A stretch of 12,597 nucleotides of DNA from UBA10649 sp044233495 (lineage in GTDB: Bacteria; Actinomycetota; Actinomycetes; S36-B12), in NCBI GenBank assembly GCA_044233495.1, contig JBIIJX010000051.1:1-12597 (forward strand), given 5' to 3'. Below the pieces are notes generated by a model that was given only the letters and a program-made list of their open reading frames with translations, was not told the DNA's origin and did no database searches. This document shows positions 1 through 7,252 of this stretch, piece after piece (position 1 is the stretch's first letter; every line of letters begins with the position of its first letter). The position numbers and the translations under genes are program-made.

Positions 1-2
1 TC

Positions 3-275
3 CTCGTGCTGCTCACGGCGATGAAGGAGCTGCCGGCGACCCTCATGCTCAGGCCGACGGGCTTCGAGACCCTCGCAACCCGACTGTGGTCGCGCACCGA
101 GGTGGAGGCCTTCGGTGCTGCGGCGCCCTATGCCCTCGGCCTGATCGCGCTGGCGGCGATTCCCGCCTGGCTGCTGAGCCGGTGGCTGGGCCGTCGCAGT
201 CCCGGGTCGGTGGCAGGGCAGGATGGCGACATGGTGGCCGCGTCCATGACCGCCCGCGCGGAGGTGCCGGCGTGA
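3..275 (+). CDS. Fe(III)-type ABC transporter permease, C-terminal part (cut by window start)
   Basis: Only the last 90 or so residues are present; the gene starts before the window. The stretch KELPATLMLRPTGFETLATR near the visible start is typical of the end of FbpB/SfuB-like permeases, which form the membrane channel of periplasmic-binding-protein iron(III) importers. It follows the conserved cytoplasmic loop that docks on the ATPase. A last hydrophobic segment (about AAPYALGLIALAAIPAWLL) is a transmembrane helix, followed by a basic RWLGRR stop-transfer and a polar tail. Its TGA stop overlaps the GTG start of the ATPase gene (GTGA, 272-275), so the two are very probably co-translated. Iron as substrate is inferred from family resemblance; thiamine or other anion importers of the same superfamily cannot be excluded. 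Confidence 0.85.
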   Translation, partial: LVLLTAMKELPATLMLRPTGFETLATRLWSRTEVEAFGAAAPYALGLIALAAIPAWLLSRWLGRRSPGSVAGQDGDMVAASMTARAEVPA

Positions 276-1321
276 CCTCCCTGGACGTGCGTGATCTCGT
301 CGTCGGCTACGGCGGACCGCCCGTCGTGCGTGCGGCCACCTGCAGCGTCGACTCAGGTGGATTCCTCGCCATTGTGGGTGCCAGCGGCTCGGGCAAGACG
401 ACGCTGCTGCGCGCGATCGCCGGCTTCGTCCCGGTCACGTCGGGCACGGTCACCCTGGGCGGTCGGGTCGTCGACGGGCCGGGCGTGTGCCTGCCGCCCG
501 AGCAACGCGGCATCGGCATCGTGACCCAGGACGGATCCCTCTTCCCGCATCTGACGGTGGCGCGCAACGTCGCGTTCGGCCTGCCGCGCCGGACGCTCGC
601 CGACGGCACCCCCACTCGTGAGCGCGTCGCCGAGTTGCTCGACATGGTGGGCCTTGCCGGCCTCGCGGACCGCTCACCGCATGAGCTGTCCGGCGGGCAG
701 CAGCAACGTGTGGCCCTGGCACGAGCCCTCGCTCCCCAGCCCGACGTCGTCCTCCTCGACGAGCCCTTCAGCGCGCTCGATGCCGGACTCCGGACGGAGC
801 TCGGTGCCGAGGTGCGAGAGCTGCTGACCGCGGCCCGCACCACCGCGATCCTCGTGACCCACGATCAGGGGGAGGCGCTCTCCCTGGCCGACCAGATCGG
901 CCTCATGATCGACGGCCGGATCGTCCAGCAGGGCACGCCCGAGGAGCTGTACCAGCGGCCGGACGACCTGGGCGTGGCCACGTTCCTCGGAGAGGTCGTG
1001 CTGCTGCCCGTGCTCGCGCGCGACGGTGATGCCCTGACGACTGCGCTGGGTCGTGTGGTGCCCGACGGATCGGCTTCCGCCGCGGGTGCCAGCGGCGACA
1101 CGGTCGCCTTGCGTCCGGAGCAGCTCACCGTCACTGCCGCGGGCGACGGAGCCGAGGTCGTCGGCGAGGTCACGCATGTGACGTACCACGGGCACGACAG
1201 CATGGTCGACGTTCGGCTGGTCGACGGCACGCCCGTCCGGATCCGGGTGCTCGGCACCGGTGGGGTGCGGCCCGGTGACGCCGTGACCGTGGGGGTCCGG
1301 GGCCGGGGTCGCCTGCTCTAG
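272..1321 (+). CDS. fbpC: ABC transporter ATP-binding protein, Fe(III)/FbpC-like
   Basis: This is the energising ATPase of the importer whose permease precedes it. From GTG 272 it has 349 residues, the usual size of the FbpC/PotA/MalK group. Visible motifs are Walker A GASGSGKTT (36-44), Q-loop Gln86 in VTQDGSLFPH, signature LSGGQQQ (139-145), Walker B VVLLDEP (159-165), D-loop SALD and switch His197. Residues from about 240 to the end form a TOBE-type regulatory domain, with the family-typical LRPEQL and THVTYHGHDSMVDV. The reading frame stays open upstream to 86, but that extension overlaps the permease, so the GTG overlapping the permease stop was chosen. The iron assignment is by family and context; the gene symbol is tentative. 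Confidence 0.88.
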   Translation: MTSLDVRDLVVGYGGPPVVRAATCSVDSGGFLAIVGASGSGKTTLLRAIAGFVPVTSGTVTLGGRVVDGPGVCLPPEQRGIGIVTQDGSLFPHLTVARNVAFGLPRRTLADGTPTRERVAELLDMVGLAGLADRSPHELSGGQQQRVALARALAPQPDVVLLDEPFSALDAGLRTELGAEVRELLTAARTTAILVTHDQGEALSLADQIGLMIDGRIVQQGTPEELYQRPDDLGVATFLGEVVLLPVLARDGDALTTALGRVVPDGSASAAGASGDTVALRPEQLTVTAAGDGAEVVGEVTHVTYHGHDSMVDVRLVDGTPVRIRVLGTGGVRPGDAVTVGVRGRGRLL

Positions 1322-1354
1322 CCGCAACCCGCCTTCGACCGCACCTGCTGCGGA

Positions 1355-1382
1355 TTGCGTCGAGAAACCACGAATGCATAAC
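1355..1382 (+). promoter_or_regulatory. Possible promoter for the polyamine-type transporter operon
   Basis: TTGCGT (1355-1360) and CATAAC (1377-1382) are 16 bp apart in the 158-bp gap before the ATPase gene. They resemble housekeeping -35 and -10 boxes and would give a leader of about 90 nt. The local drop in GC (the stretch around 1366-1390 is A-rich for this genome) supports a control region. An inverted repeat, CGAAT (1371-1375) and ATTCG (1384-1388), straddles the -10 box. Predicted by eye only. Confidence 0.35.
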
Positions 1383-1409
1383 GATTCGCGCACCCTTTCC
1401 GACGTATCG

Positions 1410-1421
1410 CGCATGAATGCG
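1410..1421. promoter_or_regulatory. Short palindrome in the transporter operon leader, candidate operator
   Basis: CGCAT-GA-ATGCG is a perfect inverted repeat with a 2-nt spacer, just downstream of the possible promoter and about 60 nt before the start codon. It could be a repressor site or a weak hairpin in the leader. Short palindromes occur by chance in GC-rich DNA, so the call rests on its position. Confidence 0.25.
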
Positions 1422-1479
1422 GTCCCAGGGACTACGTTCGCACCTTGGCAGTCGGGGCACGGCGAGGAGAAGGGCGAGG

Positions 1480-2514
1480 ATGACGGAGTCGATCGCGATC
1501 CGCCTGCGCGGACTCAGCCGGCACTTCGGCGATGTCGTCGCCGTTGATCGGGTCGACCTCGACGTCGTCGACGGGGAGTTCCTCACCCTTCTCGGCCCCT
1601 CCGGCTCGGGCAAGACGACGGTCCTGCGCATGATCGCCGGGTTCGAGCGCCCCGACGCCGGCACGATCGAACTCGCGGGCGTAGATGTCACGCACGTGCC
1701 CCCGTACGGACGCGACGTCAACACCGTCTTCCAGGACTACGCACTTTTCCCGCACATGACCGTGCTCGAGAACGTGGAGTACGGGCTGAGAGTCAAGAAG
1801 GTCCCGAAGGGAGAGCGCACCGACCGTGCCCGCGCGGCCCTCGACTCGGTGCGGCTGTCCGGATACGAGGAGCGCTCGCCGTCCCAGCTGTCCGGGGGCC
1901 AGCGCCAGCGCGTCGCCCTCGCCCGCGCACTCGTCAACCGCCCCAAGGTGCTCCTCCTCGACGAGCCCCTCGGTGCCCTCGACCTCAAGCTGCGCGAGCA
2001 GATGCAGGTCGAGCTCAAGGAGATCCAGCGTGAGGTGGGCATCACCTTCGTCTTCGTCACCCACGATCAGGACGAAGCCCTCACGATGTCCGATCGCATC
2101 GCAGTCTTCAACAACGGGCACATCGAGCAGTTGGGCACGCCGACGGATGTCTACGAGCATCCGGCCACGGCCTTCGTGGCGGGCTTCGTCGGCACGTCGA
2201 ACCTGCTCGATCCCGCTGCCGCGCAGCTCGTCCTCGGCCGCTCGGGCACCTGGTCGGTGCGGCCGGAGAAGATCCACGTGCATGTCGGTGACGCACCTGT
2301 TCCTGACGGACACCATCGCCTCAACGGCACCGTCCGCGAGGTCATCTACGTCGGCATGTCGACGCGGTTCGTCGTCGACCTCGCCACCGGCGGAAGCCTC
2401 ATGGCGGTGCGCCAGAACACAGATGGCTCGCACGACCTCAGTCACCTGCGCGGACAGACGGTCTGCCTCTCGTGGGATCCCCAGTACGAGTACCAGGTGG
2501 CCGACCCGACGTGA
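1480..2514 (+). CDS. potA: Spermidine/putrescine-type ABC transporter ATP-binding protein
   Basis: This is the ATPase of a polyamine-family importer, a cytoplasmic dimer that hydrolyses ATP to drive the two downstream permeases. It has 344 residues. Walker A is GPSGSGKTT (39-47), Q-loop Gln85 lies in VFQDYALFPHMTV (a PotA-like run), the signature is LSGGQRQ (137-143), Walker B is VLLLDEP (157-163) and switch His195 lies in VTHDQDEAL. FVAGFVGTSNLL (232-243) marks the transition to the C-terminal TOBE domain, which includes VRPEKI. ATG 1480 was chosen because AGGAGAAGG (1465-1473) lies 6 nt upstream and the product then starts like its relatives; the frame is open further upstream to 1417 without a ribosome site. 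It heads the cluster ATPase, binding protein, permease, permease. Putrescine, spermidine, GABA or another amine are all possible substrates. Confidence 0.88.
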   Translation: MTESIAIRLRGLSRHFGDVVAVDRVDLDVVDGEFLTLLGPSGSGKTTVLRMIAGFERPDAGTIELAGVDVTHVPPYGRDVNTVFQDYALFPHMTVLENVEYGLRVKKVPKGERTDRARAALDSVRLSGYEERSPSQLSGGQRQRVALARALVNRPKVLLLDEPLGALDLKLREQMQVELKEIQREVGITFVFVTHDQDEALTMSDRIAVFNNGHIEQLGTPTDVYEHPATAFVAGFVGTSNLLDPAAAQLVLGRSGTWSVRPEKIHVHVGDAPVPDGHHRLNGTVREVIYVGMSTRFVVDLATGGSLMAVRQNTDGSHDLSHLRGQTVCLSWDPQYEYQVADPT

Positions 2515-2556
2515 TGACCCCGACGCGAGCGACCGCTCACGTCGTCCTTGGAGAAC

Positions 2557-2562
2557 AGGAGG
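2557..2562 (+). promoter_or_regulatory. Strong ribosome binding site for the binding-protein gene
   Basis: AGGAGG lies 6 nt before ATG 2569, close to a perfect Shine-Dalgarno site. It settles the start at 2569 rather than the in-frame ATG 2548, and it fits the excess of binding protein over permease that importers need. Confidence 0.8.
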
Positions 2563-2568
2563 AAGCGG

Positions 2569-3762
2569 ATGCACACCACGCGTCTGCTCAAGATCGCCGT
2601 CGCCACATCGGCGGCGGCGCTGGTCCTCGCCGCGTGCGGCGGAGGATCGGACAGCGGCAGCACCGAGGCTGGTGCGGCCCCCGGAGGCGAGGCCTTCGCA
2701 GGTCCGGTAGGGGACGGGGAGGGCAAGCTCAGCGTTCTTGCCTGGCCCGGATACGCCGAGGACGGCTCGACCGATCCCTCGGCCGACTGGGTCACTCCGT
2801 TCGAGGAGGCCACCGGCTGCCAGGTCGACGTCAAGACGTTCGGCACGTCGGACGAGGCCGTCAAGCTCATGCAGGGCGGCGGCTACGACGTCATCTCCGC
2901 TTCCGGTGATGCGTCCCTGCGCCTGATCTACGGCGAGAACGTCCAGCCGGTGAACCTCGATCTCGTGCCGAACTACGCCGACATCTTCCCGGATCTGAAG
3001 GACAGGTCGCACAACACCGTGAACGGCACCTCCTACGGCGTTCCGCACGGCCGCGGTGCCAACCTGCTCATCTGGAACAAGGAGAAGCTCGGCGACTCCG
3101 TCGACTCGTGGTCGGTCATGTTCGAGCCCGACTCGCCGGCTGCCGGTGGTGTGGGCCCGTACGACTCCCCGATCTACATCGCGGACGCTGCGGTCTACCT
3201 CATGGCCACGCAGCCCGATCTCGGGATCACCGACCCGTACGCACTCGACCAGACGCAGTTCGATGCGGCCATCGCACTGCTCGAGCAGCAGAAGTCCCTG
3301 GTCAGCGAGTACTGGAGCGACTACCTCAAGCAGATCGACGCCGTGAACGCCGGGACCATGACCGGCGCGACGTCGTGGCAGGTCATCGTCAACGGCTTCG
3401 ACCCCGCGGCCGTCGGCTCGACGAAGGCCAAGGAGGGCGCGACGGGCTGGTCCGACACGTGGATGATCGCGAAGGACACCCCGAACCTCAACTGCTCGTA
3501 CAAGTGGCTGGACTGGATGGCGTCGCCCGCGACCAACGCCCAGGCAGCCGAGTGGTTCGGCGAGGCGCCGGCCAACAGCAAGGCGTGCGAGCTCACGGCG
3601 GATCCGGAGCACTGCGACAAGTTCCACGCAGGCGACACCGCGTACTGGGAGGACGTCTACTACTGGAACACCCCGACCGAGCAGTGCCTCGACGGTCGTA
3701 CGGACGTCAAGTGCGTGCCCTACGCCGAGTGGTCGAAGGCATGGTCGGAGCTGCGCTCCTAG
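2569..3762 (+). CDS. Polyamine-family extracellular solute-binding lipoprotein (PotD/YdcS-like)
   Basis: This is the substrate receptor of the importer, anchored outside the cytoplasmic membrane. The 397-residue product begins with a lipoprotein signal: basic HTTRLLK, a hydrophobic core, then lipobox LAAC with the lipidated Cys23, followed by a Gly/Ser-rich linker to about residue 50. The mature domain starts with LSVLAWPGY (54-62), a type II periplasmic-binding fold. GVPHGRGANLLIWNKEKL (157-174) is characteristic of the PotD/YdcS polyamine-binding group. The mature part holds six further cysteines (84, 309, 340, 349, 373, 382), four near the C-terminus; the end pattern ACE...HCDKF...YWEDVYYWNTP...C resembles YdcS-type proteins. 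These could form disulfides. An 8-bp hairpin covers the stop codon. Polyamine as ligand is inferred from family; the exact substrate is unknown. Confidence 0.87.
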   Translation: MHTTRLLKIAVATSAAALVLAACGGGSDSGSTEAGAAPGGEAFAGPVGDGEGKLSVLAWPGYAEDGSTDPSADWVTPFEEATGCQVDVKTFGTSDEAVKLMQGGGYDVISASGDASLRLIYGENVQPVNLDLVPNYADIFPDLKDRSHNTVNGTSYGVPHGRGANLLIWNKEKLGDSVDSWSVMFEPDSPAAGGVGPYDSPIYIADAAVYLMATQPDLGITDPYALDQTQFDAAIALLEQQKSLVSEYWSDYLKQIDAVNAGTMTGATSWQVIVNGFDPAAVGSTKAKEGATGWSDTWMIAKDTPNLNCSYKWLDWMASPATNAQAAEWFGEAPANSKACELTADPEHCDKFHAGDTAYWEDVYYWNTPTEQCLDGRTDVKCVPYAEWSKAWSELRS

Positions 3763-3770
3763 CAGCTCCG
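3746..3770 (+). other. Hairpin over the binding-protein stop codon (mRNA stability or attenuation element)
   Basis: CGGAGCTG (3746-3753) and CAGCTCCG (3763-3770) form a perfect 8-bp stem with a 9-nt loop that contains the TAG stop. There is no T-run after it, so it is not a classical intrinsic terminator. Hairpins between a binding-protein gene and its permease genes commonly protect the upstream message from 3' decay and lower downstream expression. That role is inferred here. Confidence 0.55.
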
Positions 3771-3788
3771 TGCACGGCTAGAGGTGCA
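3771..3788 (+). other. Second short hairpin in the same spacer
   Basis: TGCAC (3771-3775) and GTGCA (3784-3788) form a 5-bp stem with an 8-nt loop, directly after the larger hairpin and 26 nt before the permease start. On its own it is weak. Its head-to-tail position with the first stem makes it worth noting. Confidence 0.3.
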
Positions 3789-3814
3789 GTGAACAAGTAG
3801 CGGCGAGGGAACCC

Positions 3815-4690
3815 ATGACGACAGCAGCGGTCGCGTCCCCCAAGGGGGGATTCGGCTACCGGCATCCGCGAGCACGACTCGCGGCCCTGCTGGGCGCGCC
3901 AATGGCGTGGCTGATCGTCGTGTACCTGGGTTCCCTCGCCGCACTGTTCCTCACAGCGTTCTGGATGGTCGACGGTTTCACGGGCGCCCTCGTCCGGACG
4001 TTCACCCTGCAGAACTTCATCGATGCCTTCACCACTCCTGCATACCTGCAGGTGATGGCCAGGACGGTCGGCATCGCCCTCGCGGTGACGATCCTGTGCC
4101 TCGTGCTCGCCGTCCCCCTGGCCTACTTCATGGCCCGGGTCGCGGCGAAGCGCTGGCAGCCCCTGCTCGTCGCGATGATCCTGACGCCGCTGTGGGCGAG
4201 CTACCTGGTGAAGGTGTACGCGTGGCGGGCCATGCTCAGTCCGGAGACAGGTGTCGTCGCATGGTTCATGTCTCCCTTCGGCCTAGGCGGCCCGGGATTC
4301 GGACTGCTGAGCATCGTCATCACGCTCACCTATCTGTGGCTTCCGTACATGATCCTGCCGGTGTACGCCGGCTTCAGCCGCCTGCCCAACTCGATGCTCG
4401 ACGCCTCCGCCGATCTCGGCGCGAAGTCCTGGCGCACCTTCCGCAGCGTCGTCGTCCCTCTCATCTTCCCTTCCATCGTGGCGGGCTCGATCTTCACGTT
4501 CTCGCTGAGCCTCGGTGACTACATCACCGCCCAGATCGTCGGCGGGAAGGTGCAGATGCTCGGCAACGTGGTCCAGCAGAACTACGTCACGAATCTGCCG
4601 TTCGCTGCGGCCTTCGCCACGATCCCGGTCATCATCGTGCTGATCTACCTGGCCGCGGTCCGTCGGTCGGGTGCGCTGGAGAGCCTGTGA
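3815..4690 (+). CDS. potB: Polyamine-type ABC transporter permease, PotB-like
   Basis: This is one half of the membrane channel of the importer. The 291 residues match the usual PotB size and hold about six hydrophobic helices: roughly 30-50, 82-106, 117-135, 161-183, 212-232 and 263-282. The cytoplasmic coupling loop with the EAA motif is DASADLGAKSWRTFRSV (196-212), which docks on the ATPase. GDYITAQIVGG (234-244) is typical of PotB-type permeases. ATG 3815 has a GAGGGA ribosome site 4 nt upstream (3805-3810). It lies 52 bp after the binding-protein gene, separated by two hairpins, and overlaps the next permease gene by 4 nt. The Pot name reflects family level only. Confidence 0.86.
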   Translation: MTTAAVASPKGGFGYRHPRARLAALLGAPMAWLIVVYLGSLAALFLTAFWMVDGFTGALVRTFTLQNFIDAFTTPAYLQVMARTVGIALAVTILCLVLAVPLAYFMARVAAKRWQPLLVAMILTPLWASYLVKVYAWRAMLSPETGVVAWFMSPFGLGGPGFGLLSIVITLTYLWLPYMILPVYAGFSRLPNSMLDASADLGAKSWRTFRSVVVPLIFPSIVAGSIFTFSLSLGDYITAQIVGGKVQMLGNVVQQNYVTNLPFAAAFATIPVIIVLIYLAAVRRSGALESL

Positions 4691-5493
4691 CCACCAGCCG
4701 CGGGACGAAGGTCGTCCTCAGCATCGTCTCCATCATCGTTTTCGCCTTCGTCTACGTACCGCTCGTCGTCGTCCTCATCAACTCGTTCAACGCAGGGGAG
4801 ACACTCTCCTGGCCGCCGACGGGCTTCTCACTCCAATGGTGGCAGCGGGCGATCGACAGCGAGGGTGTGCGCGACGCCATCGTGACGAGCATCGTGGTGG
4901 GCCTCATCGCGACAGCCATCGCACTCGTGCTCGGCACCCTCGCATCCCTGGCCCTCTCACGCTTCAGGTTCTTCGGCCAGGACTCCGTGTCGCTGCTCAT
5001 CATCCTGCCCATCGCGCTACCGGGCATCGTCACGGGAATCGCGCTCAACAACGTGTTCACGTCGTATCTCGGCGGCCTGACGTTCCTGACGTTGATCCTC
5101 GGCCATGCCACGTTCACCATCGTCGTGGTCTACAACAACGCGCTCGCTCGCCTGCGCCGCATGGGTGTCAATCTCGAGGACGCCTCGGCCGATCTTGGTG
5201 CCGGCCCCTGGACGACGTTCCGCCTGGTCACCTTCCCGATGATGAGGTCCGCACTCGTCGCCGGAGCCGTACTTGCGTTCGGCCTGTCCTTCGACGAGAT
5301 CATCGTCACGACGTTCACGGCCGGCCCTGGCATCACCACGCTGCCGATCTGGATCTACCAGAACCTCTTCCGGCCGAACCAGGCCCCGGTGGTCAGCGTC
5401 GTCGCTGCGGCCCTGGTGCTGATCAGCATCCTGCCGATCTACATCGCGCAGAAGCTGTCGAGCGACGACGATCGCGGCGCCGGCATCATGTAG
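4687..5493 (+). CDS. potC: Polyamine-type ABC transporter permease, PotC-like
   Basis: This is the second channel subunit, expected to pair with the preceding permease. It has 268 residues, the normal PotC length. Hydrophobic helices lie at about 9-31, 66-91, 101-121, 130-150, 187-206 and 234-254. The EAA coupling loop is LEDASADLGAGPWTTFR (163-179). FDEIIVTTF followed by TTLPIWIY (202-224) is diagnostic of the PotC/YdcV branch. The GTG start overlaps the stop of the upstream gene in the string GTGA (4687-4690), so translation is likely coupled. The reading ends in an acidic tail, SSDDDRG. The operon probably ends here: the next gene begins 46 bp on with its own apparent promoter. Confidence 0.87.
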   Translation: MTTSRGTKVVLSIVSIIVFAFVYVPLVVVLINSFNAGETLSWPPTGFSLQWWQRAIDSEGVRDAIVTSIVVGLIATAIALVLGTLASLALSRFRFFGQDSVSLLIILPIALPGIVTGIALNNVFTSYLGGLTFLTLILGHATFTIVVVYNNALARLRRMGVNLEDASADLGAGPWTTFRLVTFPMMRSALVAGAVLAFGLSFDEIIVTTFTAGPGITTLPIWIYQNLFRPNQAPVVSVVAAALVLISILPIYIAQKLSSDDDRGAGIM

Positions 5494-5525
5494 GTGTCCA
5501 GCGCCACCTCTCGTCGATCCCGGGG

Positions 5526-5531
5526 TAGTGT
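5526..5531 (+). promoter_or_regulatory. Candidate -10 box of a leaderless promoter for the helicase gene
   Basis: TAGTGT matches the actinobacterial -10 pattern TANNNT and ends 8 nt before GTG 5540. Transcription would start at or next to that codon, giving an mRNA without a leader; no Shine-Dalgarno site is visible. No clear -35 box was found. Confidence 0.45.
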
Positions 5532-5539
5532 CACTGCTC

Positions 5540-7213
5540 GTGTCCGGAGGTCTTCGTCATTGGCAGCGCGAGGCTCTCGAGGGGTACTGGGCTGAGCAGC
5601 CGACCGACTACCTGCTGAGCGCGACGCCCGGTGCGGGCAAGACCACCTTCGCATTGACTCTCGCCGAGCGACTGATCTCGGCCAAGGTGATCAGTCGCGT
5701 CATCGTCGTCGTGCCGACCGACCACCTGCGCACTCAGTGGGCTGATGCGGCGGCTGCCCGCGGCCTGGCCCTCAATCCCACCCTGAAGAACAGCGACGGT
5801 CCCGTGCGCAAGACGTCGTCGGGGTATGTCACGACGTACGCACAGGTCGCCGGTCATCCGATGTTGCATCGGGCGCGCACGCAGAACGCGCGCACGCTGG
5901 TGATCCTCGATGAGGTGCACCATGCCGGTGACGGGCTGTCCTGGGGTGAGGCGGTCAGCGAGGCGTTCCAGCCCGCCGCCCGTCGGGTGTGCCTGACGGG
6001 CACGCCCTTCCGCACGAATCCGGACGAGCGCATCCCCTTCGTGCGGTACGAGGAGGGCTCGGATGGGCTGCTCTCCCTCGCCGACTACTCGTACGGATAC
6101 CGCGAGGCCCTCGCCGAGGCTGTCGTCCGCCCGGTCGTCTTCGCCGCCTACTCGGGCACCAGCCGCTGGATGAACTCCGCGGGCGAGGTGCTGTCCTCCT
6201 CCCTGACGGATGCGGGCACGAAGGCAGCCGAGGATGCCGCCTGGCGCACGGCCCTGGATCCCGGAGGCGACTGGATCGCGCACGTGGTCGCGGCGGCGGA
6301 CGCGCGCCTGTCCGACGTGCGGGCATCGGGTGCGCCGGATGCCGGCGGCCTCATGCTGGCCACCGACCAGGAGACCGCACGCGCATACGCGAAAGTGGTC
6401 AAGCGCGTCACCGGGCACACCCCCGTGGTCGTCGTGTCCGACGATCCGCGATCGGGCAAGCGGATCGAGGCCTTCACGCGCAGCACGGATCGCTGGATCA
6501 TCGCGGTCAAGCAGGTCTCGGAGGGAGTCGACATCGCGCGCCTGGCCGTGTGCATCTGGGCCTGCTCGTTCCGCACGCCACTGTTCTTCGCACAGGCGAT
6601 CGGCCGCGTGGTGCGCGCCCGGCATCCGCGCGAGACGGCGACCGTCTTCCTGCCTGCGGTCCGTCCCCTGCTCGCCCTCGCTGCCAGCATGGAGGAGGAG
6701 CGCAACCACGTCGTCCAGGTGCCGTCGGGCGGCGACGACCTCGATGCTCTTGCGGCCCTTGAGCGCCTGGAGCCGGGCCTGGCCAGCTTCACGCCGCTCG
6801 GCGCGGAGGCGGAGTTCGCCCACCTGCTCCACGGCGGTCGAGCTTTCGTCGCCGGCCGCGATCTGTCGAGGGAGGACGAGGAGTTCCTCGGCCTGCCCGG
6901 TCTGCTGACCCCCGAGCAGACGGCTGCGCTGCTGGCGACCCGAGACGCCGAGCTGAGGCGCAGCCGGGCGGCGGCGCAGGCCGACGAGATCGACGCGGTC
7001 CTGGGCGCAGGCGACGATCCGACGTGGCGCGACCTGGACCTCCTGCGGCGTGAGGTCCACGGCCTGGTGGGCCAGTGGGCCGGACGCACGGGACGCACGC
7101 CCGCCCAGGTGCACGTCGAGGTGCGCCGGGCCGTGCCCGGCCCGGGCTCGGCGAAGGCGTCGTGGGACGTGCTGGTCGCCCGCCGCGACTGGCTGCTGGG
7201 CCGCGTCGGCTAG
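5540..7213 (+). CDS. DEAD/DEAH-type superfamily 2 helicase
   Basis: A stand-alone SF2 helicase-like ATPase of 557 residues, probably acting on DNA or RNA in the cytoplasm. From GTG 5540, HWQREAL near the N-terminus is a Q-tip-like motif. Motif I is ATPGAGKTT (28-36), motif II is DEVHH (124-128), motif III-like TGTP is at 153-156, motif V-like QVSEGVDI at 325-332 and motif VI QAIGRVVRA at 352-360. The two RecA domains thus fill about residues 1-380. The remaining 180 residues are charged, partly helical and contain no recognised nuclease or other domain. GTG 5528 is an in-frame alternative start but lies within the candidate -10 box. The layout recalls UvrB/RecG-like or restriction-type helicases, yet no partner is adjacent. 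Exact role unknown. Confidence 0.8.
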   Translation: MSGGLRHWQREALEGYWAEQPTDYLLSATPGAGKTTFALTLAERLISAKVISRVIVVVPTDHLRTQWADAAAARGLALNPTLKNSDGPVRKTSSGYVTTYAQVAGHPMLHRARTQNARTLVILDEVHHAGDGLSWGEAVSEAFQPAARRVCLTGTPFRTNPDERIPFVRYEEGSDGLLSLADYSYGYREALAEAVVRPVVFAAYSGTSRWMNSAGEVLSSSLTDAGTKAAEDAAWRTALDPGGDWIAHVVAAADARLSDVRASGAPDAGGLMLATDQETARAYAKVVKRVTGHTPVVVVSDDPRSGKRIEAFTRSTDRWIIAVKQVSEGVDIARLAVCIWACSFRTPLFFAQAIGRVVRARHPRETATVFLPAVRPLLALAASMEEERNHVVQVPSGGDDLDALAALERLEPGLASFTPLGAEAEFAHLLHGGRAFVAGRDLSREDEEFLGLPGLLTPEQTAALLATRDAELRRSRAAAQADEIDAVLGAGDDPTWRDLDLLRREVHGLVGQWAGRTGRTPAQVHVEVRRAVPGPGSAKASWDVLVARRDWLLGRVG

Positions 7214-7240
7214 CCAATGATGCCTGTATGTCGACAGATC

Positions 7241-7246
7241 TAGTCT
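7241..7246 (+). promoter_or_regulatory. Candidate -10 box of a leaderless promoter for the antitoxin-like gene
   Basis: TAGTCT ends 6 nt before GTG 7253 in the 39-bp gap after the helicase gene. The distance fits a transcript beginning at the start codon, and no ribosome site is present. This suggests the small gene is transcribed on its own as well as by read-through. Confidence 0.45.
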
Positions 7247-7252
7247 GGCGGC

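Noticed and set aside
86..271. N-terminal extension of the fbpC-like ATPase from an in-frame ATG at 86
   Set aside because: It overlaps the permease coding region and reads as low-complexity Arg/Gly; the family start is at MTSLDVRDL (GTG 272).
1322..1353. CCGCA/TGCGG inverted repeat after the fbpC-like gene, as a terminator
   Set aside because: A 5-bp stem with a 22-nt loop and no T-run is likely chance.
1432..3627. A 731-codon open frame on the minus strand opposite the ATPase and binding-protein genes
   Set aside because: Antisense to two genes with full family motifs; long antisense frames are expected in GC-rich DNA with strong third-position bias, and its translation is low-complexity (Arg, Val, Asp, Leu) with no recognisable domain.
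5492..5509. AGGTG/CACCT 5-bp inverted repeat after the PotC-like gene, as a terminator
   Set aside because: The stem is short with an 8-nt loop and no T-run; it is too weak to list as a terminator.
5531..7114. A 527-codon open frame on the minus strand opposite the helicase gene
   Set aside because: Same cause: the plus strand encodes intact helicase motifs, and the antisense product looks like no protein family.
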